Positions 16,704-24,456 of a stretch of 64,000 nt of DNA are shown piece after piece. The number at the start of each line of letters is the position of its first letter. Positions within the stretch are counted from its first letter, which is position 1. The notes under the pieces were generated by a model. The model did not search any database and had not been told where the DNA came from. It worked only from the letters and a program-made list of their open reading frames with translations. Origin of the DNA: Raineyella sp. W15-4 (lineage in GTDB: Bacteria > Actinomycetota > Actinomycetes > Propionibacteriales > Propionibacteriaceae); assembly GCF_033170155.1 (NCBI RefSeq), contig NZ_CP137079.1, positions 372,001 to 436,000 of the forward strand. Direction: 5' to 3'. Position numbers and translations under genes: made by a program.

Positions 16704-17800
16704 TGTGTGTTCTCCTCTTCGTGTCTCGGGTGGGATCGGGGGCTGGGGGGTCGTGGGGGAGCTCGGCGACAGTGCACCTCGCCGTCGACGAGGGCGACCT
16801 CGATGGTGCGGGGCTGATCGGGAGTGGTGCCGCCGGTCGCTTCGAGGAAGCGGGCGATCGGCAACGTCAGCTCGGACCTGAGGGTGCGGTGGAGGGCCCG
16901 GATCCCGTACGTCGGGTTGAAGCCGAGGTCGGTGAGGTGGTCGATCACCTCGGGACGGACATCGATCCGGATGCCCCGTTGCTGTGCCTGGTCGACGTAG
17001 GCGTGGACCTCCCGGGCGGCCACGGTCGCTGCGGTAGTCCGGTCGACCCGGTCGAACAGGATGACGTGGTCCAGTCTGTTGAGGAACTCCGGATCGAAGA
17101 ACCGGGTCACCGATCTCGCGTACACCCCGAGTTCCGCGCCGGCCATCCCGGGCGGGTAGCTCAGTTGGCCGGCCAAGGAGGCGACGTCGTCGGAGCCGCG
17201 GGCCAGCTGTCCGTTCCGGAGGTCCCGGGCGAGCTCCCGGAATCTCCGGAACGTCCGGCGGTGGGTCCGGTCCGCCTCGCGGACGCCGAGATTGGCGGTC
17301 AGGATGACGATGCAGTTGCGGAAGTCGAGTTCCCGGGTGCCGCTCGCGAGCCGCAACAGCCCGTTGTCCAGGATGTGCAGCAGGGAGCGCAACACCGTGG
17401 GGTGGGCCTTCTCGACCTCGTCGAAGAGGACGATGCCGGGCACGCCCGGGGTCGATTCGATCCGTGCGGCGTCGAAGACCGTGTGGCCTTCCCTGCTGCC
17501 GGCGTAGCCGGGGGGCGCACCGCTGATGCTCGCCACGTAGTGCTCCTGGGCGAAGCCGCTCATGTCGACCCGGCAGTAGTCGTCCGGGCCCGAGCGCAGG
17601 GCGGAGGCGAGCGCCCTGGCGGTCTCGGTCTTTCCCACTCCCGTCGGCCCGACGAACAGCATCGAGACGAGCGGGCGCCCGGGCCGGCCGAGCCCCGACT
17701 GCAGGACCGTCACGGTGTCCACCAGCGCCTGGATCGCATGATCCTGACCGGCGATCCGTGCTCTCAGCTGCCGCTCGACGACGGCGGTCCGGCTGTCCAC
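16700..17800 (-). CDS. amiB: AmiB, Clp-like AAA+ ATPase of the amidase operon
   Basis: The 366-residue protein is essentially a lone ClpB/ClpA D2 module. Walker A is GPTGVGKT (residues 51-58), the aromatic pore loop is GAPPGYAGSREG (Tyr99), Walker B is IVLFDE (123-128), the arginine-finger region reads FLNRLD, and sensor 2 lies in YGIRALHR before a ClpB D2-like C-terminal domain. No N-domain, first ATPase ring or obvious ClpP-binding IGF loop is present. A Clp-related AmiB of unknown job occurs in the Pseudomonas aeruginosa amidase operon between amiE and amiC. Here it lies between amiE and the second amidase and overlaps the latter by 4 bp. The pore loop suggests it remodels a protein. Confidence 0.85.
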   Translation of the reverse strand: MDSRTAVVERQLRARIAGQDHAIQALVDTVTVLQSGLGRPGRPLVSMLFVGPTGVGKTETARALASALRSGPDDYCRVDMSGFAQEHYVASISGAPPGYAGSREGHTVFDAARIESTPGVPGIVLFDEVEKAHPTVLRSLLHILDNGLLRLASGTRELDFRNCIVILTANLGVREADRTHRRTFRRFRELARDLRNGQLARGSDDVASLAGQLSYPPGMAGAELGVYARSVTRFFDPEFLNRLDHVILFDRVDRTTAATVAAREVHAYVDQAQQRGIRIDVRPEVIDHLTDLGFNPTYGIRALHRTLRSELTLPIARFLEATGGTTPDQPRTIEVALVDGEVHCRRAPPRPPSPRSHPRHEEENTQ

Positions 17801-17830
17801 GACGAGCTCCTCGGTCCGGAGTTAGGTACG

Positions 17831-18868
17831 TCAGGCTTCCATCACCTGCTCGGAGGGCAGGTCGTACACGGGGCAGTCCGCCACGCCGATGGTCGACCGG
17901 GTGATCGCCTCCACCTGCTCCTGGGCACGATGGGCATCGGTCACCCACGTCCGGTAGAAGTCGAACGGACAGTCGGCGATGCCCTTGTCCCCGTCGCCGG
18001 CGTTCCAGACGCCGGTGTAACCGCGGTGGAGGAGCTTGAAGAGGTGGTTCTGCGCCTGGTCGTTCGCCCGGGCGTCCCGGATCTCGGGGATCGAGAGCTG
18101 CGCGAACTGGATGCCGTACGGCTCCTCCCCGGTCTCGCCGAGCGTCCGACCGTCGAAGCCGATGACCGCTGAATGGCCGAAGTAGGTGTAGACCCCGTCG
18201 AAGCCGGCGCAGTTGGCCACCGCCACGTAGACGTTGTTCGCCCACGCCATCGCCTTCGCCATCAGCACCTGCTGGTCCTTGGACGGGTACATGTACCCCT
18301 GGCAACGGACCACCAGCTCGGCCCCCTTCATCGCACAGTCGCGCCAGATCTCGGGATAGTTGCCGTCGTCGCAGATGATCAGGGACATCCTGATGCCCTT
18401 CGGGCCTACGGAGACGTGGGTGCCGTCACCCGGGTACCACCCCTCGATCGGGTTCCAGGGGAGCACCTTGCGGTACTTCTGCACGATGGTGCCGGTGTCG
18501 TCGATCAGGACGACGGTGTTGTACGGCGGCTTGTTCGGGTGGTCCTCGTGCCGCTCCCCGGTGAGGGAGAAGACACCCCAGACCTTGGCTTCACGGCACG
18601 CCGCAGAGAAGATCTCGGTCTCCGGCCCGGGGACCGTCGTGGCGGTCGCGTACATCTCCTCGGTGTCGTACATGATGCCGAAGGTGGAGTACTCCGGGAA
18701 CACGATCAGGTCCATGCCGGGAAGCCCGGACTTCACGCCCTTGACCAGGTCGGCGATGGCCGAGGCGTTCGCCAGGACTTCGGCCGTGGTGTGAAGCCGG
18801 GGAATGGGGTAGTTCACCACGGCCACGCCGACCGTGTCGGGAGACGAGCTGATATCACCGTGCCGCAT
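17831..18868 (-). CDS. amiE: Aliphatic amidase AmiE
   Basis: The 345-residue nitrilase-superfamily enzyme hydrolyses short aliphatic amides such as acetamide and propionamide to the acid plus ammonia. The N-terminus MRHGDISSS is diagnostic of AmiE. Catalytic residues fall at the canonical numbers: Glu59, Lys134, Glu142 and Cys166 ([10 protein letters not shown]). Length and alignment are collinear with the Pseudomonas aeruginosa enzyme, so it is neither a generic nitrilase nor a formamidase. It precedes amiB by 30 bp. The 146-bp gap upstream is unusually AT-rich for this window and holds two TTCY-N4-GGAA motifs, so the gene probably has its own regulated promoter. Confidence 0.97.
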   Translation of the reverse strand: MRHGDISSSPDTVGVAVVNYPIPRLHTTAEVLANASAIADLVKGVKSGLPGMDLIVFPEYSTFGIMYDTEEMYATATTVPGPETEIFSAACREAKVWGVFSLTGERHEDHPNKPPYNTVVLIDDTGTIVQKYRKVLPWNPIEGWYPGDGTHVSVGPKGIRMSLIICDDGNYPEIWRDCAMKGAELVVRCQGYMYPSKDQQVLMAKAMAWANNVYVAVANCAGFDGVYTYFGHSAVIGFDGRTLGETGEEPYGIQFAQLSIPEIRDARANDQAQNHLFKLLHRGYTGVWNAGDGDKGIADCPFDFYRTWVTDAHRAQEQVEAITRSTIGVADCPVYDLPSEQVMEA

Positions 18869-18894
18869 GTCTGAGCCCTTCTTGGTGAAGATTG

Positions 18895-18950
18895 TTCCGT
18901 ATGGAAATAACTATTACGCCTGTTTGTTGCGGAGATGTTTCTGAATGGAA
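18895..18950. promoter_or_regulatory. Two TTCY-N4-GGAA operator-like motifs upstream of amiE
   Basis: TTCCGTATGGAA lies at 18895-18906 and TTCTGAATGGAA at 18939-18950, with starts 44 bp apart, close to four helical turns. The second sits inside a longer perfect inverted repeat TGTTTC-N6-GAAACA (18936-18953). The stretch is locally AT-rich. The same 12-bp pattern recurs upstream of the transporter operon at 20753-20764. Confidence 0.5.
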
Positions 18951-19014
18951 ACACTTGCGGGATGTCTGCTCGTGACGTGTGGACGGGCGCCGGGGTCTGG
19001 TCTCGCGGGTGGGG

Positions 19015-20091
19015 TCAGGCGGCCCCGCGCCAGGTCGCCACGACCTCGAAGTCGTAGCCGTCCGCCTCGGCCAGGTGGAGGTTCTGGTCTGCTTGGTTGC
19101 CCTCGAACGACAGGAGTCCGCGGGGGGTCTCCAGGTGCAGCCCGTCGATCACCCGATCCGTGTCCGGGACCCGTGGACTGCCGGCCCGCTCGGCGATCGC
19201 CTTGACCGCCCAGATGCTGTCGTAGCAGGACTCTGCCGGAGCGGTGAGGGGTGGCGCAACGCCCCCCTCGGCCGACGAGTACGCGGACAGCAGGCCGGCG
19301 GAGCCGGCGGTGTGGAGGGTGCGGAAGAAGCCGCCGGTGGAGAAGAGGTTCCGGGTGCCGTCAATGCCGCTGGCCATCAGCATGCTCTCCTCCATCAGCG
19401 GGCTGAGCCGGGTGGTGGTCCGATGCAGGCCTCTGGCGGCGAACCCGCGGTTGAACTCGACCGCGTTGTGTCCGAGCTTGAGCAGCAGGATCCCGTCACA
19501 GTGGACCGTGGGCAGGATGTCCAGGAGCCGCTTCTGCCGGTCGAGGGCAGGGCTGGTCTGGTCGCCGAAGAAGACCGCCCCGAGCAGATCGATGTCGGAG
19601 CCGACTCTCAGCGCCTCGAGTGTCCGGTAGGTCTGGCGGGGCCAGACATAGTCGTCCCCGACCACCAACCAGCGTCGCGCACGGTGGCTCGCGGCCAACC
19701 TCCGCAGCGCCGGCATCAGCTGGGATGCCGGCGTCTCGCCGAGACAGTACGTACCCCTGCGGGTCTCGTTGCCCTCGTAGACGGCGGAATAGACGTACGG
19801 GACTCTGCCGGCGATCAGTGGCACCAGCCGGTTGCGCAGGGAGCTGTCGTGCCAGCCGGTCACGGCGTCGAGTCGGCCGTCGCGGATCCCGCGGTCGACG
19901 GCGGTCATCACCTCCCGGGGGTCGGCGCCGCCGTCGATGAACTCCAGGGCGACCTCTCGCCCGAGGATGCCGTCGGTTGCGTTGATCTGCTGGGCGGCGA
20001 ACTCCGAAGCCGCCTCGGCGGCCGCGCCGAACATCCCGGCCGCGTGCTGGAACGGGATGATGACCCCGATCCGTATCGCCATCTGCTGCAT
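19015..20091 (-). CDS. AmiC-like amide-sensor (periplasmic-binding-protein fold, no signal peptide)
   Basis: The 358-residue protein has the type I periplasmic-binding fold of the Leu/amide group (start IRIGVIIPFQHAAGMFG, hinge region DDYVWPR), but there is no signal peptide or lipobox, so it should stay in the cytoplasm. This is the defining property of AmiC, which senses amides and in Pseudomonas controls the antiterminator AmiR. No AmiR/ANTAR gene lies in the window, so the partner here is unknown; the MarR gene next door is one candidate. Sequence divergence from Pseudomonas AmiC is large, so the orthology is moderate. It is 146 bp upstream of amiE on the same strand. Confidence 0.72.
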   Translation of the reverse strand: MQQMAIRIGVIIPFQHAAGMFGAAAEAASEFAAQQINATDGILGREVALEFIDGGADPREVMTAVDRGIRDGRLDAVTGWHDSSLRNRLVPLIAGRVPYVYSAVYEGNETRRGTYCLGETPASQLMPALRRLAASHRARRWLVVGDDYVWPRQTYRTLEALRVGSDIDLLGAVFFGDQTSPALDRQKRLLDILPTVHCDGILLLKLGHNAVEFNRGFAARGLHRTTTRLSPLMEESMLMASGIDGTRNLFSTGGFFRTLHTAGSAGLLSAYSSAEGGVAPPLTAPAESCYDSIWAVKAIAERAGSPRVPDTDRVIDGLHLETPRGLLSFEGNQADQNLHLAEADGYDFEVVATWRGAA

Positions 20092-20254
20092 GTGTCGCCC
20101 CTATCGGGATCAGTGCCCACCGCGACCGTCTGGTGTGCTCCGGTAGGACGCTATCCTCGCGGCGTTGCAGGGCCGTGACGGACCCGTTCCAGGTTGGGCG
20201 TCGGTCGGCGTGGCGCGTGTCGGTGTCCGGCGGCCGGGCCGTCGGGTGACCGGT

Positions 20255-20260
20255 TACAGT
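20255..20260 (+). promoter_or_regulatory. TACAGT -10 box of the MarR gene
   Basis: TACAGT is followed by 6 nt and then GTG 20267. This spacing selects GTG 20267 as a leaderless start over earlier in-frame starts. Confidence 0.5.
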
Positions 20261-20266
20261 CGACCT

Positions 20267-20665
20267 GTGACGAGGGAGAGCGGCTTGCCAGGTGCGGAGG
20301 TGACACCGGGAGCCGGGTCGGTCCAGCGCCGGCTGAGTGATGCCATCGTCGGTGGCCGGCGAGCGGCGGATGCCGTTCGGTCGGTCCTTGCGGGCGCCGG
20401 GCTCTCCCTCGAAGGGTGGTTGGTGCTCGTCGCCCTCGCGCGACAGAACGGTCTGATCATGTCGGAGATCGCCGAGCGTACCCGGAGCAGCAATGCGACG
20501 TTGACCCGGCACGTCGACACCTTGGTGCAGCAGGCGCTGGTGTACCGCGAGGTGGTCCACGACGACCGCCGGCAGATCGCGGTCTATGCCTCTCGGCGGG
20601 GTCTGGCCCTGGTGTCCCGGCTCGAGTCCGAACTGCGCGCCGAGGAGGGGCCCGGCCAGTCCTGA
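20267..20665 (+). CDS. MarR-family transcriptional regulator
   Basis: The 132-residue protein has the MarR winged helix at about residues 45-110: SLEGWLVLVALA, IAERTRSSNATLTRHVDTLV as the helix-turn-helix, and the wing DDRRQIAVY. GTG 20267 is chosen because a TACAGT box ends 6 nt before it; the frame stays open upstream without MarR-like sequence. It lies between the divergent amiC-amiE and urt operons and is likely to control at least one of them. MarR proteins usually respond to small carboxylates or aromatics, so an amide or its acid product is a plausible ligand. Confidence 0.82.
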   Translation: MTRESGLPGAEVTPGAGSVQRRLSDAIVGGRRAADAVRSVLAGAGLSLEGWLVLVALARQNGLIMSEIAERTRSSNATLTRHVDTLVQQALVYREVVHDDRRQIAVYASRRGLALVSRLESELRAEEGPGQS

Positions 20666-20751
20666 CCGGGCCTCCCGGCAGCGGGTGTTGCCGGTTACGG
20701 TCACGTGAAGATACTTTCAATCGGTATCAATGTCGCCAGGTCCATCATATG

Positions 20752-20765
20752 CTTCCAAGTGGAAG
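20752..20765. promoter_or_regulatory. CTTCC-N4-GGAAG motif upstream of the ABC importer operon
   Basis: A perfect inverted repeat with 5-nt arms and a 4-nt spacer sits about 32 bp before the importer's first start codon. Its core matches the TTCY-N4-GGAA motifs upstream of amiE, which suggests a shared regulator. Confidence 0.5.
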
Positions 20766-20796
20766 GAAATAGTTCGACCGGGTGAAATGGAGAATC

Positions 20797-21492
20797 ATGG
20801 AATCGGATGTCCTGGTCTGCTCAGGGGTGACCGTCTCATTCGGCGCGGTCAAGGTGCTGCACGGAGTGGACATGACGGTGCGGAGGGGAGAGGTCCACGT
20901 CCTTGTCGGCCCGAACGGTGCCGGGAAGACCACTCTGGCGAATGCCATCACCGGCCACGCGCCGGTGGCGACCGGCGAGATCCGCCTGTGCGGTCGGCGT
21001 CTGGACGGCCCGCCCTGGAAGCGGGCGAAGCGTGGGGTCGGTCGCAAGTTCCAGGTGCCCAGGGTGTTTCCCCGACTCTCGGCGGCGGACAACCTCCGGG
21101 TCGCGGGCGGGCGGGGCGAAGCGCTCCGGGTGCCGTACGCCGACGCGGGAAGGGCCTGGGGCAAGGAGATCAGCCACGGGGAACGCCAACAGTTGGAACT
21201 CGACATGGTCCACATGACCAGACCCGTCCTGGTGGTGCTGGACGAGCCCACGGCGGGGATGCCGGCGGAGGAGCGGATCAGACTGGCGGAGCAGATCAGG
21301 TCCCGCAAGGGTGACGCTGCGTACCTCATCGTCGAGCATGATCTCCAGTTCGTCCGCCTCGTCGCGGACCGTGTCTCGTTCCTGCAGGAGGGTCGGCTCG
21401 AACTGACCGGCAGCTACGACGAGGTCAGCACGCACCCCCGGGTGATCTCCGCCTACCTGGGCGAGGCGATCGAGAGCCGGGCCGTGCGATGA
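20797..21492 (+). CDS. urtD: Urea/amide-type ABC transporter ATP-binding protein UrtD
   Basis: The 231-residue ATPase belongs to the branched-chain amino acid/urea importer group. Walker A is GPNGAGKTT (residues 38-46), Walker B is VLVVLDEPT and the signature is SHGERQ. SHGxxQ in place of LSGGQ is typical of UrtD rather than LivG. ATG 20797 follows GGAGA; GTG 20782 in the same frame is the alternative. It is the first gene of a five-gene importer operon whose order D-E-A-B-C differs from the usual urtABCDE. With no urease nearby and AmiE opposite, amide uptake is more likely than urea uptake. Confidence 0.85.
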   Translation: MESDVLVCSGVTVSFGAVKVLHGVDMTVRRGEVHVLVGPNGAGKTTLANAITGHAPVATGEIRLCGRRLDGPPWKRAKRGVGRKFQVPRVFPRLSAADNLRVAGGRGEALRVPYADAGRAWGKEISHGERQQLELDMVHMTRPVLVVLDEPTAGMPAEERIRLAEQIRSRKGDAAYLIVEHDLQFVRLVADRVSFLQEGRLELTGSYDEVSTHPRVISAYLGEAIESRAVR

Positions 21493-22214
21493 CGGCCACC
21501 CATGCGATGACAGCCACCACGGTGATCGCCGGGGCAGCCCTGCGGGTGCGCGACCTCAGCGTGTTCCGTGAGGACATCCGGGTGGTCCGCGACGTCGCCC
21601 TCGCGATCGACCCGGGCGAGTCGCTGGGCATCCTGGGCCACAACGGGGCGGGCAAGACGTCGCTGATCGAGGGGATCGTCGGTCTTCTCCGCACCCGCGG
21701 CGACATCGACCTCTTCGGTGACACGGTGAGGGGAACGCCGGGCTCTGGCCGGGCCCGCTCCGGGATGGCGCTGGTGCCCCAGGGCCGGCGACTGATCGCC
21801 GACATGACCGTCGAGGAGAACCTGCGGACGGCGCTCCTGGCGCCCGGAGGCGGTGGACCTCGGATCGATGTCGACGAGCTGTTCCCAGGACTGCGGGAGC
21901 TGTCGAAACGGAAGGCGGGCCTGCTGTCCGGCGGACAACAGCAACAGGTGGCCATCGCCCGGGCCCTGCTGCGGCGACCGAAGGTTCTCATCCTCGACGA
22001 GCCGACCGAAGGGCTGTCCCCGCTGCTCATCGCGGAGATCGTCCGCGTCCTCGGCGAACTCCGTGGTCTCGGCGTCTCGATCCTGCTCGCCGAGCAGCAC
22101 CATCACGTGATCGCCTCCTCCTGCGATCGCTACCTGACCATCCGATCGGGGCAGATCGTCGCCCGGGGAGAGACCTCGGACGGACGACTCGACTCCTACG
22201 CCGAACAGCTGTGA
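21489..22214 (+). CDS. urtE: Urea/amide-type ABC transporter ATP-binding protein UrtE
   Basis: This is the second importer ATPase, with 241 residues. It carries Walker A GHNGAGKTS, the signature LLSGGQQQQVAIARAL and Walker B VLILDEPTEGLSP, with the Q-loop VPQGRRL. The EPTEG and GGQQQQ wording is typical of UrtE. The ATG overlaps the urtD stop (ATGA), so the two ATPases are translated together and should form a heterodimer under the UrtB-UrtC channel. The next gene, for the binding protein, follows after 67 bp that include a small hairpin. Confidence 0.87.
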   Translation: MTATHAMTATTVIAGAALRVRDLSVFREDIRVVRDVALAIDPGESLGILGHNGAGKTSLIEGIVGLLRTRGDIDLFGDTVRGTPGSGRARSGMALVPQGRRLIADMTVEENLRTALLAPGGGGPRIDVDELFPGLRELSKRKAGLLSGGQQQQVAIARALLRRPKVLILDEPTEGLSPLLIAEIVRVLGELRGLGVSILLAEQHHHVIASSCDRYLTIRSGQIVARGETSDGRLDSYAEQL

Positions 22215-22235
22215 GTCCTCACCACAGCACAGGCC

Positions 22236-22252
22236 GATCCGCTGACCGGATC
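22236..22252 (+). other. Small hairpin between urtE and urtA
   Basis: GATCCG and CGGATC flank a 5-nt loop in the 67-bp gap before the binding-protein gene. It may stabilise or adjust expression of the more abundant lipoprotein; it is too weak to call a terminator. AAAGGAACG upstream of ATG 22282 is the ribosome site. Confidence 0.3.
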
Positions 22253-22281
22253 ACCCACCACCCAACGAAAGGAACGACATC

Positions 22282-23568
22282 ATGAACATCTCCCACGGCA
22301 ACGGAGCACCCGTCTCCGGCCGCGTCCGACCATCCATCCGGGTACATCGCAGGCTTCTCGCGGGGGTCGCCCTCGCCGGGGCACTGGCGATGACGACCAC
22401 GGCGTGCTCCGGCGGCGCGAATCAGCGGGCCGCCGCGGACGGGAACACCATCAAGCTCGGCCTCCTCTACTCGCTGACCGGCGACCTGGCCACGGTCGAG
22501 ACGCCGATGCATGACGCCGCGCTGCTGGCCGTCGACGAGATCAACGCCGCGGGTGGCATCAACGGCAAGAAGATCGAACCGGTGGTGGAGGACTACGCCT
22601 CGGACAATGCCAAGGCGGTCGAGAAGGCCAACAAACTGATCGAGGACGACCATGTCGTGGCCACCCTCGGGATGTACACCTCGGCCAGCCGCCTCGCGGT
22701 GTTGCCCAAGTTCGAGCAGTCCAATTCCCTGCTCCTCTACGCGGTGGTGACCGAGGGGTTGGAGTGCAGCCCGAACGTCATCTACACCGGCATCACGCCG
22801 TCCCAGACGCTGGAGCAGACCATCCCGTGGATGTTGCAGCACCTCGGCAAGAAGGTCTACCTGGTCGGGTCGGACTACATCTACCCGCACACCGTGAACG
22901 CCATCGCGAAGAAGCTGATCGAGCAGAACGGCGGCGAAGTCGTCGCGGATGACTACTTCCCCCTCGGCAGCACCGAGTTCGGCACCGCCGTCTCCAAGAT
23001 CAAGAACAGCAATGCCGATGTCGTGTTCTCGTCCCTGGTCGCCGGGTCGATCCCGGCCTTCTACAAGCAGTACCACGCCGGCGGCCTGGACTTCCAGCAG
23101 CGGCCGCTGGTCTCGTCGATCACGTCCGAGGCGGAGATCGCCGGCATGGGTGCCGACAATGCGGTGGGCAGCTACACCGCTTCGTCGTACTTCCAGTCGA
23201 TCGATTCGCCCACGAACGACGCCTTCGTCAAGGCGATCAAGGCGAAGTACGGCAGCGGGCAGTTCACCGATCGTGAGATGGCTGCCGCCTACAGCACCGT
23301 CTACATGTTCAAGAAGGCCGTCGAGTCCGCTGGTGGTGACCTCTCCACCGACCATCTGAAGAAGGTCTTCCCGGGTACGAGCGTCGAGGGGCCACAAGGG
23401 ACGGTGACGGTCGAGTCGAACAACAACACGACCATGACCTCACTGCTCGGCAAGGTCAACGCCTCGGGACAGTTCGACGTCGTGCAGGACTTCGGCCAGG
23501 TGAAGGCGGACCCCTTCCCGGCCTCGGTGGTGCCGAACCCGCCCACCTGTCCGGTCCGGGTCAAGTGA
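22282..23568 (+). CDS. urtA: Urea/amide-type ABC transporter substrate-binding lipoprotein UrtA
   Basis: The 428-residue protein has a long basic N-terminus, one hydrophobic segment and a lipobox ending at Cys42 (TTAC), so it is a membrane-anchored receptor outside the cell. The mature part follows UrtA and AmiC closely: GDLATVETPMHDAALLA, EGLECSPNVIYTG, VGSDYIYP and PLGSTEF. Those motifs place it in the urea/short-amide group rather than with the branched-chain amino acid binders. FmdD of the formamide importer is a close functional parallel. The ligand is inferred as a short aliphatic amide from AmiE on the opposite strand. Confidence 0.88.
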   Translation: MNISHGNGAPVSGRVRPSIRVHRRLLAGVALAGALAMTTTACSGGANQRAAADGNTIKLGLLYSLTGDLATVETPMHDAALLAVDEINAAGGINGKKIEPVVEDYASDNAKAVEKANKLIEDDHVVATLGMYTSASRLAVLPKFEQSNSLLLYAVVTEGLECSPNVIYTGITPSQTLEQTIPWMLQHLGKKVYLVGSDYIYPHTVNAIAKKLIEQNGGEVVADDYFPLGSTEFGTAVSKIKNSNADVVFSSLVAGSIPAFYKQYHAGGLDFQQRPLVSSITSEAEIAGMGADNAVGSYTASSYFQSIDSPTNDAFVKAIKAKYGSGQFTDREMAAAYSTVYMFKKAVESAGGDLSTDHLKKVFPGTSVEGPQGTVTVESNNNTTMTSLLGKVNASGQFDVVQDFGQVKADPFPASVVPNPPTCPVRVK

Positions 23569-23601
23569 CCCGGATGCTCCGGGGAAGGTGAGGAGGACAT
23601 C

Positions 23602-24456
23602 GTGTCGATCGTTCTTCAGGTGCTGTTCCAGGGGCTCGGGATCGGGTCCGTCCTGCTGCTGGGTGCCCTCGGACTGATGATCATCTACGGGGTGATGGGG
23701 ATCGTGAACCTCGCCCACGGTGAGTTCGTGATGGTCGGCGCCTACGCCTCCGTCGTCGTGTCGACGGTCGGCATGTCGTGGCTGTCGATCCCTGCCGCAG
23801 TCCTTGTCGCCGGTGCGCTGGGGCTCCTCGTCGACGTGGTCGTGGTGAGGTATTTCTACAACAACCCGGTGGCGTCGATGCTCGGGACCTTCGGCATCGG
23901 CATGGTCCTGCAGAGCGTCGTCCTGCTCGTCTTCGGCCCGAACCTCCAACGATCCGAGCAGCCGATCACCGCCTCGGTCCCGATCGGCTTCGGGCAGAGC
24001 TTCTCGGTGTGGCGGCTCGTACTGATCGGTGTCGCCGTCGTCACGACGATAGGCCTCGGGCTGGTCCTGGCCCGGACGAAGTACGGGCTCACGGTCAGGT
24101 TGGTCACGGCGGACCGTCAGGTCGCCTCGACGCTCGGGATCCGGTCCAAGCGGACCAACCGGTGGACCTTCGCCCTGGGCTGTGCCCTTGCCGGGTTCGG
24201 CGGCGCCCTGGCCGCACCACTGGCCAATGTGTCGCCCACGATGGGGGTCACCTACCTGGCGAACTCCTTCCTGGTCGTCGTACTGGCGAGGCTGGGGGAT
24301 GTCCGCTCGACCGCCCTGTGGTCGGCGGCGCTCGGGGTGGGGCTGGCCGGGGTTGCCGCGGTGTCGAATGATGTCGTCGCCACGATCATCATCTGGGTGG
24401 CGGCCCTGGCCATCGTCGCCGTCCGTCGAACCGAGCTCAGTGCGGTCCGGGTGTGA
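23602..24456 (+). CDS. urtB: Urea/amide-type ABC transporter permease UrtB
   Basis: This 284-residue LivH-family permease has about eight membrane segments and the family motifs GVMGIVNLAHGEF near the N-terminus and GLGLVLARTKYGL in the cytoplasmic coupling region. The GTG start at 23602 has AAGGTGAGGAGG upstream. It ends by overlapping the start region of urtC. It is shorter than some proteobacterial UrtB proteins, which carry an extra periplasmic N-terminal domain; the short form resembles LivH and FmdE. Confidence 0.9.
   Translation: MSIVLQVLFQGLGIGSVLLLGALGLMIIYGVMGIVNLAHGEFVMVGAYASVVVSTVGMSWLSIPAAVLVAGALGLLVDVVVVRYFYNNPVASMLGTFGIGMVLQSVVLLVFGPNLQRSEQPITASVPIGFGQSFSVWRLVLIGVAVVTTIGLGLVLARTKYGLTVRLVTADRQVASTLGIRSKRTNRWTFALGCALAGFGGALAAPLANVSPTMGVTYLANSFLVVVLARLGDVRSTALWSAALGVGLAGVAAVSNDVVATIIIWVAALAIVAVRRTELSAVRV

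Noticed and set aside
17831-18868. Nitrilase or formamidase instead of AmiE
   Set aside because: The N-terminus MRHGDISSS and residues Glu59, Lys134, Glu142 and Cys166 align without gaps with aliphatic amidase.
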